Shown piece after piece: positions 21,601 through 43,783 of a stretch of 64,000 bases of DNA (positions are counted from its first letter, which is position 1; every line of letters starts with the position of its first letter). The stretch comes from Caprimulgus europaeus. Its lineage: Eukaryota; Chordata; Aves; Caprimulgiformes; Caprimulgidae. The notes under the pieces are model-generated. The model saw only the letters and a program-made list of their open reading frames with translations, was not told the DNA's origin and did not search any database. The position numbers and the translations under genes are program-made. The DNA lies in contig OU015544.1 of the NCBI GenBank assembly GCA_907165065.1, positions 558,001 to 622,000 of the forward strand. The letters run 5' to 3'.

Positions 21601-23870
21601 CGAGCTGCATGTCCCACAGCACCAACACCAGCGTGTTCCTTGGTGGAAGCAGCAAAATAACATCACAGCCCATCTGTCCCCAGCCCTGCACCACCCCTGT
21701 CCTTCCCTGCCCGGCAGCAGATGCCCCCGTGGGCACATGGGACAGGGCATCCCTTTGAGGTGTCTCTCAGGGGAGGGGACAGTGGCACCTGCCCACCCTT
21801 GCTCGCTGCCACTGCTGCCACCGGAGCAGTGGTCCCCGTCCCCCAGCACAGGCAGTGGGTGCTGGAGCCTCTCAGGGGTCTCCACACCCTCCAACCCGGC
21901 ATCTGCAGAGCTGCTGCCCCAGTACAGCCTCCTGCTGATGTGGGACCCCCGGGCCAGATCTGTGAGCACCTGGAACTGCCACGCACAGAAAAGCAAAGAG
22001 TAAATGTTGCCAAAGCCGTGTGGGGTGGTTCACTGTGAAAGCCTGGGGGGCAGTGGGACAGCACCCCTGGCCCAGCACCATCACTGGGGCACAGCCCAAC
22101 TCCAACAGCCCCCACCCAGCCACTCGCCCTCAGCCCTGGCACCAGCCCTATCCCCTGCGCTATCACCGGCTCCATGAGCAGGCTAATGCCTTGCTAACAG
22201 TATTTGGAACATCAGACCAGATGCTGAGGCTTATTAAATAATATTGAAGTCAATAATCCATGGTTATTATTCTGATGAGAGAAGTACAGGTTCTCTGTTA
22301 ACATGAGCCAGTAACTGCAGCCATTGCCATCTTTAGAAGACAGTTCTGCCGCCTGCCTCCACCCCAGCAGCCAGCTGCACTTCACACACCCTGCTTTGAA
22401 CATGAAATTTCATCAGCAAGCAATTAATTATTTAAAGCCCCTGTAGTCCTGGTTGGAGACACACACACACACACGCACACAGCTGCAGCATCCCTGACTC
22501 CCAGCCAGGGCCAGGAGGAGCCCACAGCCGCTCCCAGCATGCAGATGCTCCAGGCGGTGTGATCCCACCATTCCCCGCAGGGACCCGACCACGCTGCCTG
22601 GATGGGGACAAGGGGACACAGCACAGTGCCAGGGGCTCCCCGCAGCCCCCGCTGCTGCTGTGCTCTGCCGCCTGCCCCAATTCCCCCAGCCCAGGGCCGC
22701 GGGGTCCCACCAGAGCCGGGGCAGCGACAGCGCAGGGGTCTGGACCTCCTGCTCTCAGCACAAGGAAACCCAAAAGGCTCCTCGAGTGCCAGGCACAGCC
22801 TGACCTGCTCACGTTCCTACAAGCGACCAAGCGCGGTGCAGTCCCAGCGCTCCCCCGCAGCTGATAACATCGCAGGGAGCAGCGGCAGGAGAGCCCGGAG
22901 GTCTTAGGGAAGGAAGGGGGGGTGAGGCAGAGGGGATGGCAGCACGGCCAAGCCAAGTAGCCACGGTCACAGCTTGGGTCTAAGTGTGCAAGGAAAAGTG
23001 TGCCCTGGGCTGCTGAGGAGCGGGGAAAAGAAAGAAAAAAAAGAAGGAAAGAAAAAAAAAAAAAAAGACAGACTTCAGAAGCTTACAGCAACCCTCCCGC
23101 TCTGGCTGTTCCCCAGGTTTATGGGGATCCCACCCGCACCTGGAGCTCTGGCACCAGCCCGGCCGGTGCTGGGACACAGGACAAGCCCTGGGCCCGGTCC
23201 CAGCTCTTACATCAGCAGCACCGCGCTGTCACCCGGGTCACCCCAGTCACAGCCTGGCATCGCCGCAGCGCCCTGCTCAAAAGTCACAAGCTTTGGACGT
23301 CACAAACTCCACAATTACAAATAAAAAATACAGAGAAAGCTTGTTCCCCTCTCAGCCCATCCCAGCTGCCCCAGTCACCGCAACCACCCCCTCCTCAGCA
23401 AGAGGAGAGGATCCCCAAGCGCAGAGCACCCCCCGCAGCATCCCCCGGGGCCCTTTCCCAGAAGCAGGATTTTCCTTTGGGATCCGACTCTTCCACCTCT
23501 ACTGATCCCCAAATGCCAGAGGTCTCCTCGCCGCAGCTGCAGCCTCAACCCGACCCCGGACCCCCTAGACCACGCTGCGGCCCCCGCAATGCCCAGGGGA
23601 GGGAGCTGGGATCTTTCCTCCTTACCCCCCAAAAGCTGTCCTGGCCGGGATCCCCCTCTTCGCCTGGCTCAGCAGCCAGGATCCCCCGGCTGGGAGCCCC
23701 CCCTCAGCCTGGTCCTTCCCGCACCAAAGCCGGGACCCTCTTGCAAACTTCCCCCCCCTCTTGCTTACGGCTCGCCGGGGACCCCCCGGGCACAGGACCT
23801 GCCCCCCCCCCCGCACTCACCAGCGCACCAGCTCCCAGCGCCGCTCCCCCGCCGCTTTGCCAGAGGCCAT
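1..23870 (-). CDS. RAP1GAP2: RAP1GAP2, 5' part of gene (Rap1 GTPase-activating protein 2), partial
   Basis: Four coding exons on the minus strand (23870-23821, 21501-21385, 9855-9730, 6645-6610) join with compatible phases (all phase 2) into one open frame of 109 codons plus two bases. The third and fourth exons read [15 protein letters not shown] then [12 protein letters not shown], which I recognise as the N-terminus of human RAP1GAP2 ([15 protein letters not shown]...). The family protein stimulates GTP hydrolysis on Rap1 and is best known from platelets, where it controls secretion and adhesion. The catalytic RapGAP domain is not in this window; the next exon must lie left of base 1, because I found no match for the following conserved stretch in 1-6600. 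Exons 1 and 2 are assigned to this gene by strand, order and phase only. Introns are 2.3, 11.5 and 3.1 kb. Confidence 0.85.
6389..6504. repeat. (TAAAA)n microsatellite, about 23 copies
   Basis: Uninterrupted pentanucleotide repeat of about 116 bp (read as TTTTA on the RAP1GAP2 transcript strand), starting about 105 bases downstream of the exon 4 donor. On the plus strand every unit boundary forms AATAAA. Confidence 0.97.
6610..6645 (-). CDS. RAP1GAP2: RAP1GAP2 exon 4 (36 bp)
   Basis: This short minus-strand exon has acceptor CTGCTTTCTCCCCAG|GATTGAC and donor AAGATCAA|GTGAGTACC. It completes the Trp codon and encodes [11 protein letters not shown] plus two bases of the next codon, matching the human stretch [12 protein letters not shown]. 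It is only 36 bp, so automatic gene finders may miss it. Confidence 0.88.
6646..9729. other. RAP1GAP2 intron 3
   Basis: This intron holds an AT-rich block at 6770-6900 with an ATGCAAAT octamer and several TAAT cores, a GC-rich proline-coding-like stretch at 7560-8190 without credible coding signals, and a CR1 fragment at about 8215-8527. The remainder shows nothing recognisable. Confidence 0.5.
8215..8527 (-). mobile_element. CR1 LINE 3' fragment (truncated)
   Basis: The text TGTCCCTGAGGGCCTTGGCC, then the 'cctccctggggagcctg..ccagtgctccaccaccctctg' type core and the closing 'tctcctcttctccaggctgagcaaaccaagtga', is the reverse complement of the chicken-repeat-1 3' region. The element therefore lies on the minus strand. 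The terminal 8-bp repeats are missing and many positions have drifted, which indicates an old, truncated copy. Confidence 0.85.
9730..9855 (-). CDS. RAP1GAP2: RAP1GAP2 exon 3 with short-isoform start
   Basis: The minus-strand exon runs from an acceptor (CTGTTCTCAG|CGCAG) to a donor (GGCTG|GTGGGTGCC). It contains two in-frame ATGs: 9809 (GCCATGG, excellent Kozak) giving [12 protein letters not shown], and 9773 giving [14 protein letters not shown]. The second equals the start of the human short form, residue for residue except Q for G and Y for F. The two serines of RKRSVS correspond to human Ser7 and Ser9, reported as the cyclic-nucleotide kinase site and the 14-3-3 binding site. The frame also stays open upstream to the acceptor, which allows exon 2 to be joined in. 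The exon can therefore serve as the first coding exon or as an internal exon. Confidence 0.85.
9948..10020. repeat. CA-rich run, C run and T22 homopolymer
   Basis: A short CA microsatellite passes into a C run, followed by 22 T residues at 9999-10020. On the RAP1GAP2 strand this is an A tract about 145 bp upstream of the exon 3 acceptor. It is likely to be polymorphic and prone to sequencing error. Confidence 0.9.
13188..13202 (+). promoter_or_regulatory. DR3-type nuclear receptor motif
   Basis: Two perfect AGGTCA half-sites are separated by CCC, the spacing preferred by vitamin D receptor/RXR. This is a motif match only, in an intron. Confidence 0.3.
16369..16395. repeat. Perfect 12-bp inverted repeat with 3-nt loop
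   Basis: Arms TTTGAATGTAGC (16369-16380) and GCTACATTCAAA (16384-16395) are exact reverse complements around TGG. Neither CR1 element covers it. Confidence 0.95.
17450..17950 (-). promoter_or_regulatory. RAP1GAP2: CpG island, candidate internal RAP1GAP2 promoter with non-coding first exon
   Basis: A second CpG-dense island lies in the intron between exons 2 and 3. On the minus strand it ends in a consensus donor (GCAGCGCG|GTAAGATGC) with the last exon base at 17717, preceded by GC-box-like sequence. A transcript starting here and splicing to exon 3 would use the ATG at 9809 or 9773 and give the short, human-like protein. The start site is not visible, and the exon is inferred from CpG density plus the donor. 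Confidence 0.45.
17957..18266 (-). mobile_element. CR1 LINE 3' end, minus orientation
   Basis: It begins with GAATCACAGAATCGTTTGG, the reverse complement of the CR1 terminal repeats, followed by the standard 3' UTR (lowering of 'accacctccctggggagcctgttcc', 'ttgaggccatttcctcttgtcctgtc', 'cctcctttcaggtggttgtaga'). The 3' terminus abuts the CpG island at 17.95 kb. Confidence 0.92.
18268..18460 (+). mobile_element. CR1 LINE 3' end, plus orientation
   Basis: 'ggctttgagcaacctggtctagtgg', 'ggcaggggggttggaactggatga' and a closing AGATTCTGTGATTAT are the forward-oriented CR1 3' end. It directly follows the minus-strand copy, so the two elements diverge with both 3' ends outward. Confidence 0.92.
21385..21501 (-). 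CDS. RAP1GAP2: RAP1GAP2 exon 2 (N-terminal extension)
   Basis: A 117-bp minus-strand exon is bounded by a clean acceptor (GCTGTTATTTTTAG|GTACGTG) and a strong donor (CCCAGCAG|GTAAGG). It encodes 38 whole codons beginning [20 protein letters not shown] and ending in VDLGSPS. Wobble positions are largely G/C as in real exons. It enters at phase 2 from exon 1 and leaves at phase 2 into exon 3, with no stop in the join. It is rich in charged and aromatic residues and matches no domain I know. Confidence 0.65.
22457..22483. repeat. (CA)n microsatellite, short
   Basis: About ten CA units with one CG interruption, in RAP1GAP2 intron 1. Confidence 0.9.
23023..23068. repeat. Polypurine (GAAA-type) tract
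   Basis: The plus strand is purine-only for about 45 bases, ending in a run of A. On the RAP1GAP2 strand it is a polypyrimidine tract. Confidence 0.85.
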
Positions 23871-24120
23871 CCCGGGACCGGGTGGTCCCGCAGCTCTGGG
23901 GGTGTCCCGCCGGAAACCCCCGCCCCGCTCCGACCCGCCCGGGCAGCGCTGGAGCATCGACACCGGCGGGGCTGGGGCGGCTGCGCGGCTCCTGCGCGCT
24001 CCCGCCTCCTCCGGCACCGGGGGCGTCACATCACCGAGACACCCCCGGCTCCAGCCCCGCAGACCCCCCCGCAAGAGGAGTCATCCACCGAGCCGCTGGA
24101 TCCCACAAGGATCTCCCAGA
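23400..24120 (-). promoter_or_regulatory. RAP1GAP2: CpG island over RAP1GAP2 exon 1
   Basis: This stretch is very GC-rich and dense in CG dinucleotides and surrounds the minus-strand start at 23870. It is the likely promoter and 5' UTR of the long RAP1GAP2 isoform. No TATA box is apparent. A long plus-strand open frame through it is a base-composition effect. Confidence 0.6.
23821..23870 (-). CDS. RAP1GAP2: RAP1GAP2 exon 1 coding part (long isoform start)
   Basis: On the minus strand an ATG at 23870 opens [16 protein letters not shown] and the first two bases of a Trp codon, followed by a strong donor (TG|GTGAGTGCGG). The exon sits inside a CpG island. Phase 2 fits exon 2, completing W then YVREGRF. 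I do not recall this N-terminus from the canonical human protein, so assignment to a long isoform is inference from strand, order and frame. Confidence 0.6.
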
Positions 24121-26540
24121 AAAGGGACGTTTTCCAGCCTCGCAAACGCTTGGAGCAAGTCTGAGCCGAGTAAGAGAGTCCCTGCGGAACATCCCTCGGG
24201 AACGGTCACCCGTGGAAATACACCCAGAAAGGGGGTCCTGCCGGCCCCCGCCCCTCGCACCATCCAGAGCTGCTCAGTCACACCAGTGCAGGCTGGGGGC
24301 TGGAGCCCACCCCCTGAACCCCAGTTTTGTCCCCTGTCCTTGCCCACCCTCAAAACAACCCCAGAACCAGCAGGACTTGCCTGTGAGGGGTCCAGGGACG
24401 TCGAATGAAAATCATTCTCCTATCGATTCAAAGATAAGAGCTGCTTCAGCCGGGGCTCCCCTCGGGACCCCAGGGGCTGCGGGAACCGACCGCCCGTAGT
24501 GCCAGGGAATGAACCGGGGGCACATCTGGTCTCTGGTACCAGGAGCTCCACATCACACTGAAAGCTGCTTCTCAAGAGCGATGTTCTGGCCCCAAAACCT
24601 GTCTCTCCTGATCTTTGGAAACTTAATTCCACCACTCAGCAACCCCAGGTGTGACACCCACCATCCAACAGCTTCGTTTAAATCAAATCATATTAATTAC
24701 TCAGGTAAACACCTATTATTGGTAATTCTAGGGTCCCACTCTTGCAGTGCCCGAACACATCTGAAAGGCACCGACCCTGCACCCCAGCTGGGGAGCAGAG
24801 GGGTGATCTGCCCCGTCAGCTGCAGGAGCTGTGCCTTGCTCAGGGGCACAGGAAGGGGACTCAGCCCTGGCTGTGGCTTGGTCCTCAGCTGGATGCTTTG
24901 GCTGAAATGATGACCAGGAAATTGGTGATACTGAAATCATCATAATTTAATGAGCTGGGCAGCAGGTGAGCTCACCCCGTTATCAGCTGCCTGCAGCCGG
25001 CAGCACCAGATCTGCCTGGACTGTGTGGCTCAGGGTCAGACCCAGAGCCAAGGGCAGATAAAAAATCTGATCCCTGCTCTGCCGAGCCTGAGGGCCGAGC
25101 TGGATTTCACACTTGTAAGCACAGAGTCTCAGTCCCGACAGATGAGACTCCAGCGCCCACACCCGCTGCGGGAGGGGAGCAGCGAGGAGACCCTGTGGGG
25201 ATGTGGGGCCAGAGGAGTGGGTGCAGGAGAGGCCAAAGCTCTCCCTCTGCCCCTGGAGCCTGGGAACTGACCCACCCCTGTTTCAGCACATCTGTATTTG
25301 CAGACCTGTAAGATCTAAAGAATAAAAGCACCTTTTATTTAAAAAAAATTTTGCAAAATATTTCTGAAATAATGAGAAATTTAAAAAACTGGAGTGCTCA
25401 CACAGCAATACACACTGATGCATCTGTCGGCCTTCACGTGCCCCTTTGCACTGCCAGCGCTGTGCTGATCCTGCTGGGACGTCCCAGGCTGATGGACTCT
25501 GCCCATCATTTCCCAAAGCTTTGCACGGGGCCACGCTCCCCTGCCTCCCTCCCCCAGCATCGCTGCACCCTCACTGCAGTCAGCTGGGCGCAGCACCAGT
25601 ACTTTGAAGGACAAATTGCATTACTTAGCTCGAGCAAATATCCTCACAAGTCTGATATTTTCAATTCCCTGTGGAAATGTTAAGCTAATGTTAAATTTAT
25701 CAAAACTCTCTAGCTTTTAGGCCTCCATCACTTTAAGGAGCTTCTTACCAGGTTCTTCAAAGCAATTAGAAGACACACACAGACTACATTTCAATTAGGT
25801 TGAAAAAATAGCATTTGAGGCAAAGTTAAACTCATTTTTAAATTAAATGCAAAGATTTCCCCAATAATTAACTCAGGGGGTAGAGGGGAAAGCCGTGGTC
25901 TGAAGGCCCCCCAGGCAGCCAGCCTGGAAGGGTGCAGGGGGCAGGTTTAGTGTCAGCGCACAGTGTGACGCACACTCCCTTTGGGAAGCGGCTGTGCTGT
26001 CCCAGTGCCGGTCACCTCTGACCCATGCCGGGCCCACAGACCTGAGTGTTGGCCCAGACAGAGCCAGGCAGCGGCTCCGGGCCCTCAGCTCCTGCTGCAG
26101 CCGGAGGAGAGAGGACGGAGAGGATGGCATGGCCAGTCGCTGCCCGGCTCCATTCCTCCCCAGTCACCGCCGTGGCGTGCGAGCTGCCCACAGCCTTGGC
26201 TCTGGTGGGACCAAACCAGCCCGGGTGTCACCGAGCAGGACCACGGCTCACAGCAACGTGTGTCTGGAGCCACCTTCCCCCTGCAGCCGCCCTCCCGCCT
26301 GCCCCACGTGCTGGCTGGTTGCGGGGTGCCCGGTGCTGCGCTGCGGGGAACCCCAGGGCTGCAGCTGGCAGGGTCAGGGCTCCACCGCCACCTTCACAGA
26401 CAGACACACAGACACAGAGTCACCCCCAGAACCCCCGGCAACCCAGGATGGGGACTCCCATCCCCAGGTAGCACAAGCCTGGTGGCACAGAGCGCCGGAG
26501 GCTGGGCAAGCTGCTGCTGCCGGTACCGCTATCCCTACTG

Positions 26541-26559
26541 CTGCCGCTAGAGGGCAGTG
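26541..26559 (+). promoter_or_regulatory. CTCF-like binding motif
   Basis: CTGCCGCTAGAGGGCAGTG matches the CTCF core CCASYAGRKGGCRS at 13 of 14 positions by eye. It lies between two divergent promoters, a usual insulator position. Occupancy is unknown. Confidence 0.5.
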
Positions 26560-26756
26560 TCGGTCGGAGCTGCAGGCAGCGGGGAGCTGCCCGCACCCAG
26601 CCCCGCACGACAGAGCTGCTGCCCGCAGCACCCAGCCGCGCCCTCTGCAGCCTCCATTGTCCCCTCCCCAGGATGGCTCCCGAGGGGACAAGCCACGTCT
26701 CTGCAGCAAAACCTGGGCCTGAGGTGCTCGGGTGGGTCCCTCTGCTGCAGGCCCCT

Positions 26757-26803
26757 CTGCCACCCCGCTGCCACCCCACTGCCACCCCTCTGCCACCCCA
26801 CTG
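26757..26803. repeat. 11-bp minisatellite, about four copies
   Basis: The unit CTGCCACCCCN is repeated four times with variation only at the last base. Confidence 0.9.
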
Positions 26804-29155
26804 TTCAGTGCCTGCCTGCACCCGCGAGGTGACAGGCAGTGGCAGTGCCGTCTTTCAGGTGGGACTGCAGCCGGGTGTCCCCCAGCCGGTGCAAGCCGAC
26901 TGGCTCTGCCTGGCAGCCACCAGAGCTGGTGTCACACGCCTGGGCTGGCAGCTGGGGCCCACAGCTCCTCCTGAGGCTGCAGTGACATTCCTGACAGGTT
27001 TGACTCATTGTGTCAATCACAAAGCATCTCAGAGCCACCAGAGAAGTGGCTCCTGTCTCTCAGAGCAGGAGGGGAGCCGGGAAGGATCTCAGTGTCACTG
27101 CAGGACTTGGCGGCTGCTGGAGGCATTAGCTAAGGCACTGCTGGGTCACGTCCCAGTCAAAAACATGGAAAGCAGCTCTCAGAGACAGTGAAACCAGTTC
27201 ACTGTGGAGGAGTGAGCACAAGCGAGAGGTGACTCTATAACAGCTGGGCTGTGCCCCGCTGCCTTCCCGCAGCGCGCTGTGTCCTGGACTGATGACTGCA
27301 TTGACACAGGCAGCTCTCTGTCCCCAAATGCCTGACCTGGCTCACTTGCAGGCTGCTCTTTCATCCAGTGGAAAATCAATGAAAATTGGACAAACCTGGT
27401 GAAACATTACGCACTCAGAAATCGCCCCTCCCTGTTCCCCCGCCTCCCCGTCTGTAATTCGCTGCTACTCAAGCTCACACATGAGTAAGGGGAAGATACA
27501 GTGAGAAGTTAAAAACATCCCCCCAACACAGCAAACTGCACTGAGGGACAAACAGCGCCTTGGCAAGCATTGACCTGATGGTTACAGAGAGGTGAGCAGT
27601 GCTCCTACCACTGCTCTGAGTAAGAAAGTCTGCGCTCCCCTCCTTCACATACAGATCCTTCACCTCGTCACAACTTGTCATTGCAGGAGAGACTCTCTTC
27701 TTCAGAGAAAATGAGCTCAGAGAGGCTCACAGAGGAGTGAAGCTCTTGATGGCGCTGGCTGGGGCCTCAAGCAGAGATGTCTGAATAATTCATTGCATAT
27801 CAGAAGCTTGTGTGTGCCAGTGCAGACCTTCAGACCTCGCTGGTCACCTTTTCTCCTGATTTAATGATTTCTCTTTTAGTCTGAATCAAACTCACTGTCT
27901 GTGGCAGAGCCCTAACCCCAGGCCCAGCCTCTCTCTGCTGTCAGCCAGCACCAGGGCCGGCTGCACCACACATCTCTGCAGCAGCTGAGGATCCAGCTTT
28001 GGCTGTGACACCGCAGGGACATGACAAACCCCCGTATGACACCCGGAGTGTGCTCTTCCCTGCCTGCCCTCCTGCAGGCACAGGCAGGGCTGTTCCCCAC
28101 AGCATTCCTTCCATCATTTTGGGTGGCACCAGCACTCAGTCAAAGCTCTGGAGTATCCAAGGGGAGGAAAGGAGGTGGGATGACAAAATGACACCCCAAT
28201 CCTCAGCACATGCTGTCTGTGCGCTGAGGAGCGATGCCCTGAGGATCGACACGCGCAGAACAGCAGCAGCTTTACGGGGAGGACGGCAGCACGATCCCAC
28301 AGAGAGCCGGAGCAGGAACACGGCACTGCCTGCAGCAGGTCGTGGTTTCAGGGAATGGCAATCGGCAGCCTGGGGATCGGCTGGGGGGGGACGACGCTGC
28401 CATTTCCTTGCGTGTTCACTGCCGGGAGACATGGACCAGGCCACCGAGCCTCCCCCGCCGGGAAAGAGGCGCGGGGAATGTTATAATCTCTGACATGGAG
28501 CTGCCATTTGGGGCTGTATCACAGAGAGAAGGACACTAACAGCCACTGACCACACGAGTGAATGTCCCCTGTCACCTCCCACCGCTCCGGGCAGCGTCCT
28601 GCCGCGCCCGCCCGCCCGGGACCCCGCTGCGGCGGGACCACCTCCACTTCATCTGAACCCCCCGGGGGTCGCGTTCGCAGTGACACTCCGCTGATCCCCG
28701 CTCCCCGCCGAGCCCCGATTGCCGCATGCGACACGATCCCTGAGCCCCGGGACCGCGGCGGGTGCGGGTCGGCGTCAGCACCACGGACAGCGGCGGGAGC
28801 GGGGCCGAGCCCCGTGCGGGGGTCTCGGGGGAGCAGAGTCCCGGCCCGGTGCGGTGATTCCTGGGGAGCATCCCCTAGGCCCGGTGCGGGGTGATGTTCC
28901 CGGCGCTGGGATCGCTTCCCCAGGCCCCCGCTGCTGCCGAAGCCGGTGCCGCGCCCCGCAGGCCCCTGCCCCGGCGGAGCTCCCCAGTTCCGGTCACGTT
29001 GCCGCCTGTTTACGCGGCGGCGGCGGCGGGGCCGGGCGAGGCGGGGCCGCCGCAGGCAGCGCGGGCAGCGCGGGAGCCCGGAGCGGCCCCGGCCCCGGCC
29101 CCGCCGCCCCCCGACACCCAGCGGGCACCCCGCGGGGCCCCGCCGCTCCCCCCAG

Positions 29156-41005
<11,850 letters not shown>

Positions 41006-41276
41006 GCGTTGAGGGGATGGCACAGCCCAACCGGGAAGGCCTGAGCCTGGCGGCACCAGGGTGGGCATCGGCCGCGGTGGCTTTGCCCTGTCCCCTCGGA
41101 GGGGAAGGGGCAGCGGGGAGTGGGTGCCCTGCCCGCACCTCCCGCCCACAGGCAGCCAGGGAGGGTCCCCCGGCCCAAACGCTCTGAGCCGGGGTGCCGC
41201 CAGCAGCGTCACGGGGCAGGTGGGCAACCCCGCAGCGGGGCTGCGGAGGGGAAGCGGCCGAGCGCCTGTCCAGAGC

Positions 41277-41326
41277 TTCCAAGGAAAGAAAGAAGGAAAG
41301 AGAAAAAAAGAAAAAGAAAGAAAATC
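41277..41326. repeat. GA/GAAA purine tract
   Basis: Nearly pure A/G for about 50 bases, just downstream of the CCDC92B stop. Confidence 0.85.
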
Positions 41327-42905
41327 AGCATTTCTGCAATGAGGAGGTGTTTGTGCTGTGCTGCCTCTCCGAGCGGATGCCGGTGCGTTTCCCCGGCCGG
41401 GGTGCCGGAGGTGGGGGTGCAGCAGCGAGCGAAGGGCTGTGCGGCACATGGCTCGGCACAGCGGGGTGAGCTCAGCCACGCCTCGAGCCCTGGGCGTCAC
41501 CGGCAGCAGGGCTGGGCTGGAGGGCCAGTGTCATCGGGAAGGTCCTCCAGGATGAAAGCAGCTGAATGACGGTCATTCCCACGGTTGCAGGAGTCCTCTC
41601 CACAGGGACCGTGCAGCCGCACCAGCCAGGTCCCAGCCCCTCGCTCCCGTGCAGCGGTTCGGCTGTCCCCAGTGTGGATTTCCCCCAGGTGACATTTACA
41701 CACAGTCTGTGATTCTGTGTGACTTGGGCAAAGCGGCTGCCACTAGGTCTGGGTTTCCCACAGGCGACTGAGCAGCCGCATCAGGCAGGTGCTGCTGACA
41801 GCAAGCCATGGTGCACAGAAACCTGCGGGGGCCAAACCAGCCCCAGGCTCAGCTTCCACGAGGGGCAGAGCCTGGAAAAGCCACTTCAGCCGTGTCCCTT
41901 GCCATGTCCCCCCCGGTCGAGCTGCTCCAGGACTCTCCAGTCCTCCACCACCGCCTCCCAGTCCCTGCTAGCACAGCAGCCATACAGCATGCAGCCTTCG
42001 CCCTGCCGGGATGCTTCCCTCCTGTTTCCCACTGCAGAGTGATTTCAGGCTCTGCCCGTGCCCAGCTCTGGGGGAGCAGGGGGTCTGGGGGTCCTGCTGT
42101 CTCCTGTCCCCACGGAGGCAGAGCTGGGCAGCGTTGGGGCAGTTTGTGCAGCGTTGCACAAGCAGCACCCGGCATCGTGGCTGCCCAGTTCCCGGTGGTG
42201 TCACACAGGTGAGGTGCCCTTTGGCCTTTGGAAATTGCTGCTTCTCTCAGGTTCAGAGAGGTTCTGCTGAGGGTTTGTCTGTCTTCTCCTCTAACATGCT
42301 GAGAGTGATGCGTGTCTCTGCACTGTTTGGCTGTTCCTTTGGCTGTGGTGTGCACAGCTGCTTCCCTCTCTCCTTCCTAGACAATCCCGATAGAGTATGT
42401 TCATTTTTATTCTAAAATCTTTAATCATATCACGGTGTTCGTGACTGAGCTGAGCATTGAAGAGGGGAGGGAGAGGTGTGATCCTTCTTCTGTGTAAATA
42501 CCTTCCTAGCAATCATCATTTTTAGTGCCTAGTATGTAAATGAAGCAACCCCATCTGAGCTGCAGGATCCTTTCCTCTTCACCACTAATCAGCAGCTTGC
42601 TCACTGAGTTGATCTCATTTCCAGTCCCCCATTGCTTCTCCCTCCTCCCGGTGCTCCCTGGTGCTTGTGGGCGGCTGGGCAGGCCCTGAGCCCCACAGCC
42701 CTGGGACAAGGGGGGTGTTCCCCGAAGGGACGGAGAGGGAGCACCCCCGGTCCCCCCTTCACGCCAGCGTAATGTGCTCAGAAATGAGTTGTTGAGGCGA
42801 GCCCTGTGCTTTTCCCTGGACCCCTTACCTCGGAGTGGGAAGGATCAGCTCCTGCGTGCTGTACCGGCTTCAGTCACTGCTGCTTTTCTTGGGGGGGAGG
42901 GAAGC

Positions 42906-42955
42906 TCTAGAGATACTATATATACACTTATATATATATATATACATACATGCAC
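42906..42955. repeat. (TA)n-rich microsatellite
   Basis: Alternating TA with CA interruptions, in the probable CCDC92B 3' UTR. Confidence 0.85.
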
Positions 42956-43783
42956 TTGTTTTGAAGGGAAAACACTGTATGATTGTAATAGAAATTATGT
43001 TGAGATAAATTATTTTAATCTTTGTATTTATATAAAAGGATCAAAGAGATCAAAATTATCAAAAAAAAAAAAAAAGAACAAGAAGACAGCGTTTCTATTT
43101 TTTACTGTGTAGGCTGTTGGCAGTCGCAGCGAGCCCCAGGGAGCAGCAGGAGCCCGGGCAGGGCCTGCCCCCCTGTCCTGGACCCCCAGCTCTGGGGCTG
43201 TACGTTAGCCCTTGGCCTGGGAGGTGTGACCGGCGGCTGTGGGTGCGTTTACTCAGTGCTGCTGGACTCCTCGGGAGGTCACAGGGTGCACAGAGCTTCG
43301 GCCCGCACCCAGACCTGACGTGAGTAGGGCGAGGAGTAACCGCTGACACCTACGTGCTCCATGTGGAACCAGCGATGTTAAATGTTGACTCGTAAAGCTT
43401 AATGATTAGACTGAAAATGGATGCACAGCAATAACGCTCAGTTGTTCAACAATGTCTTATGTGTACAAACCACACCGTGCTGAGAGCTTTCTGCGTACAA
43501 ACACCGGGGGCCTCTCCTCTGCACTCCCCCTTTCCGTCCGCAGCAGCTCACGGGTTTGATGTGTTGAGTTTTCCTTATTATGATTTTCCTACTGCGCTCT
43601 GAGAAAGCGATGCCTCAAATTGTGCAACCTCGTGGCAGGCACGGGGCGAGCAGCGGGTGGGGAGGAGATGTGCCTGCTCCGCTCCCTGTGGCTGCACCCA
43701 TGAGGGATCCTCCTGCCTCTGTGCATGCTCCCCTGGACTTATTTTAACCCCGGGCAGACCAGCTCTGCCTCTTGACCCTGTTA

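Larger units (their letters stand above)
21502..23820. other. RAP1GAP2 intron 1
   Basis: No exon was found inside. It contains an AT-rich block at 22180-22275, a CA repeat at 22457-22483 and a purine tract (A/G only, about 40 bp) at 23023-23068. The right third grades into the exon 1 CpG island. Confidence 0.5.
24121..28559. other. Intergenic interval between divergent RAP1GAP2 and CCDC92B
   Basis: No gene is supported. AT-rich blocks at 24640-24735 (with a GTAAACA forkhead-type core) and 25680-25870 stand out from the GC-rich surroundings. A CTCF-like motif lies at 26541-26559 and an 11-bp minisatellite at 26757-26803. Confidence 0.5.

Noticed and set aside
23000-24499. 499-codon plus-strand open frame
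   Set aside because: It is antisense to RAP1GAP2 exon 1 and through its CpG island. Pro/Arg/Gly-rich, no recognisable motif; explained by few stop codons at extreme GC.
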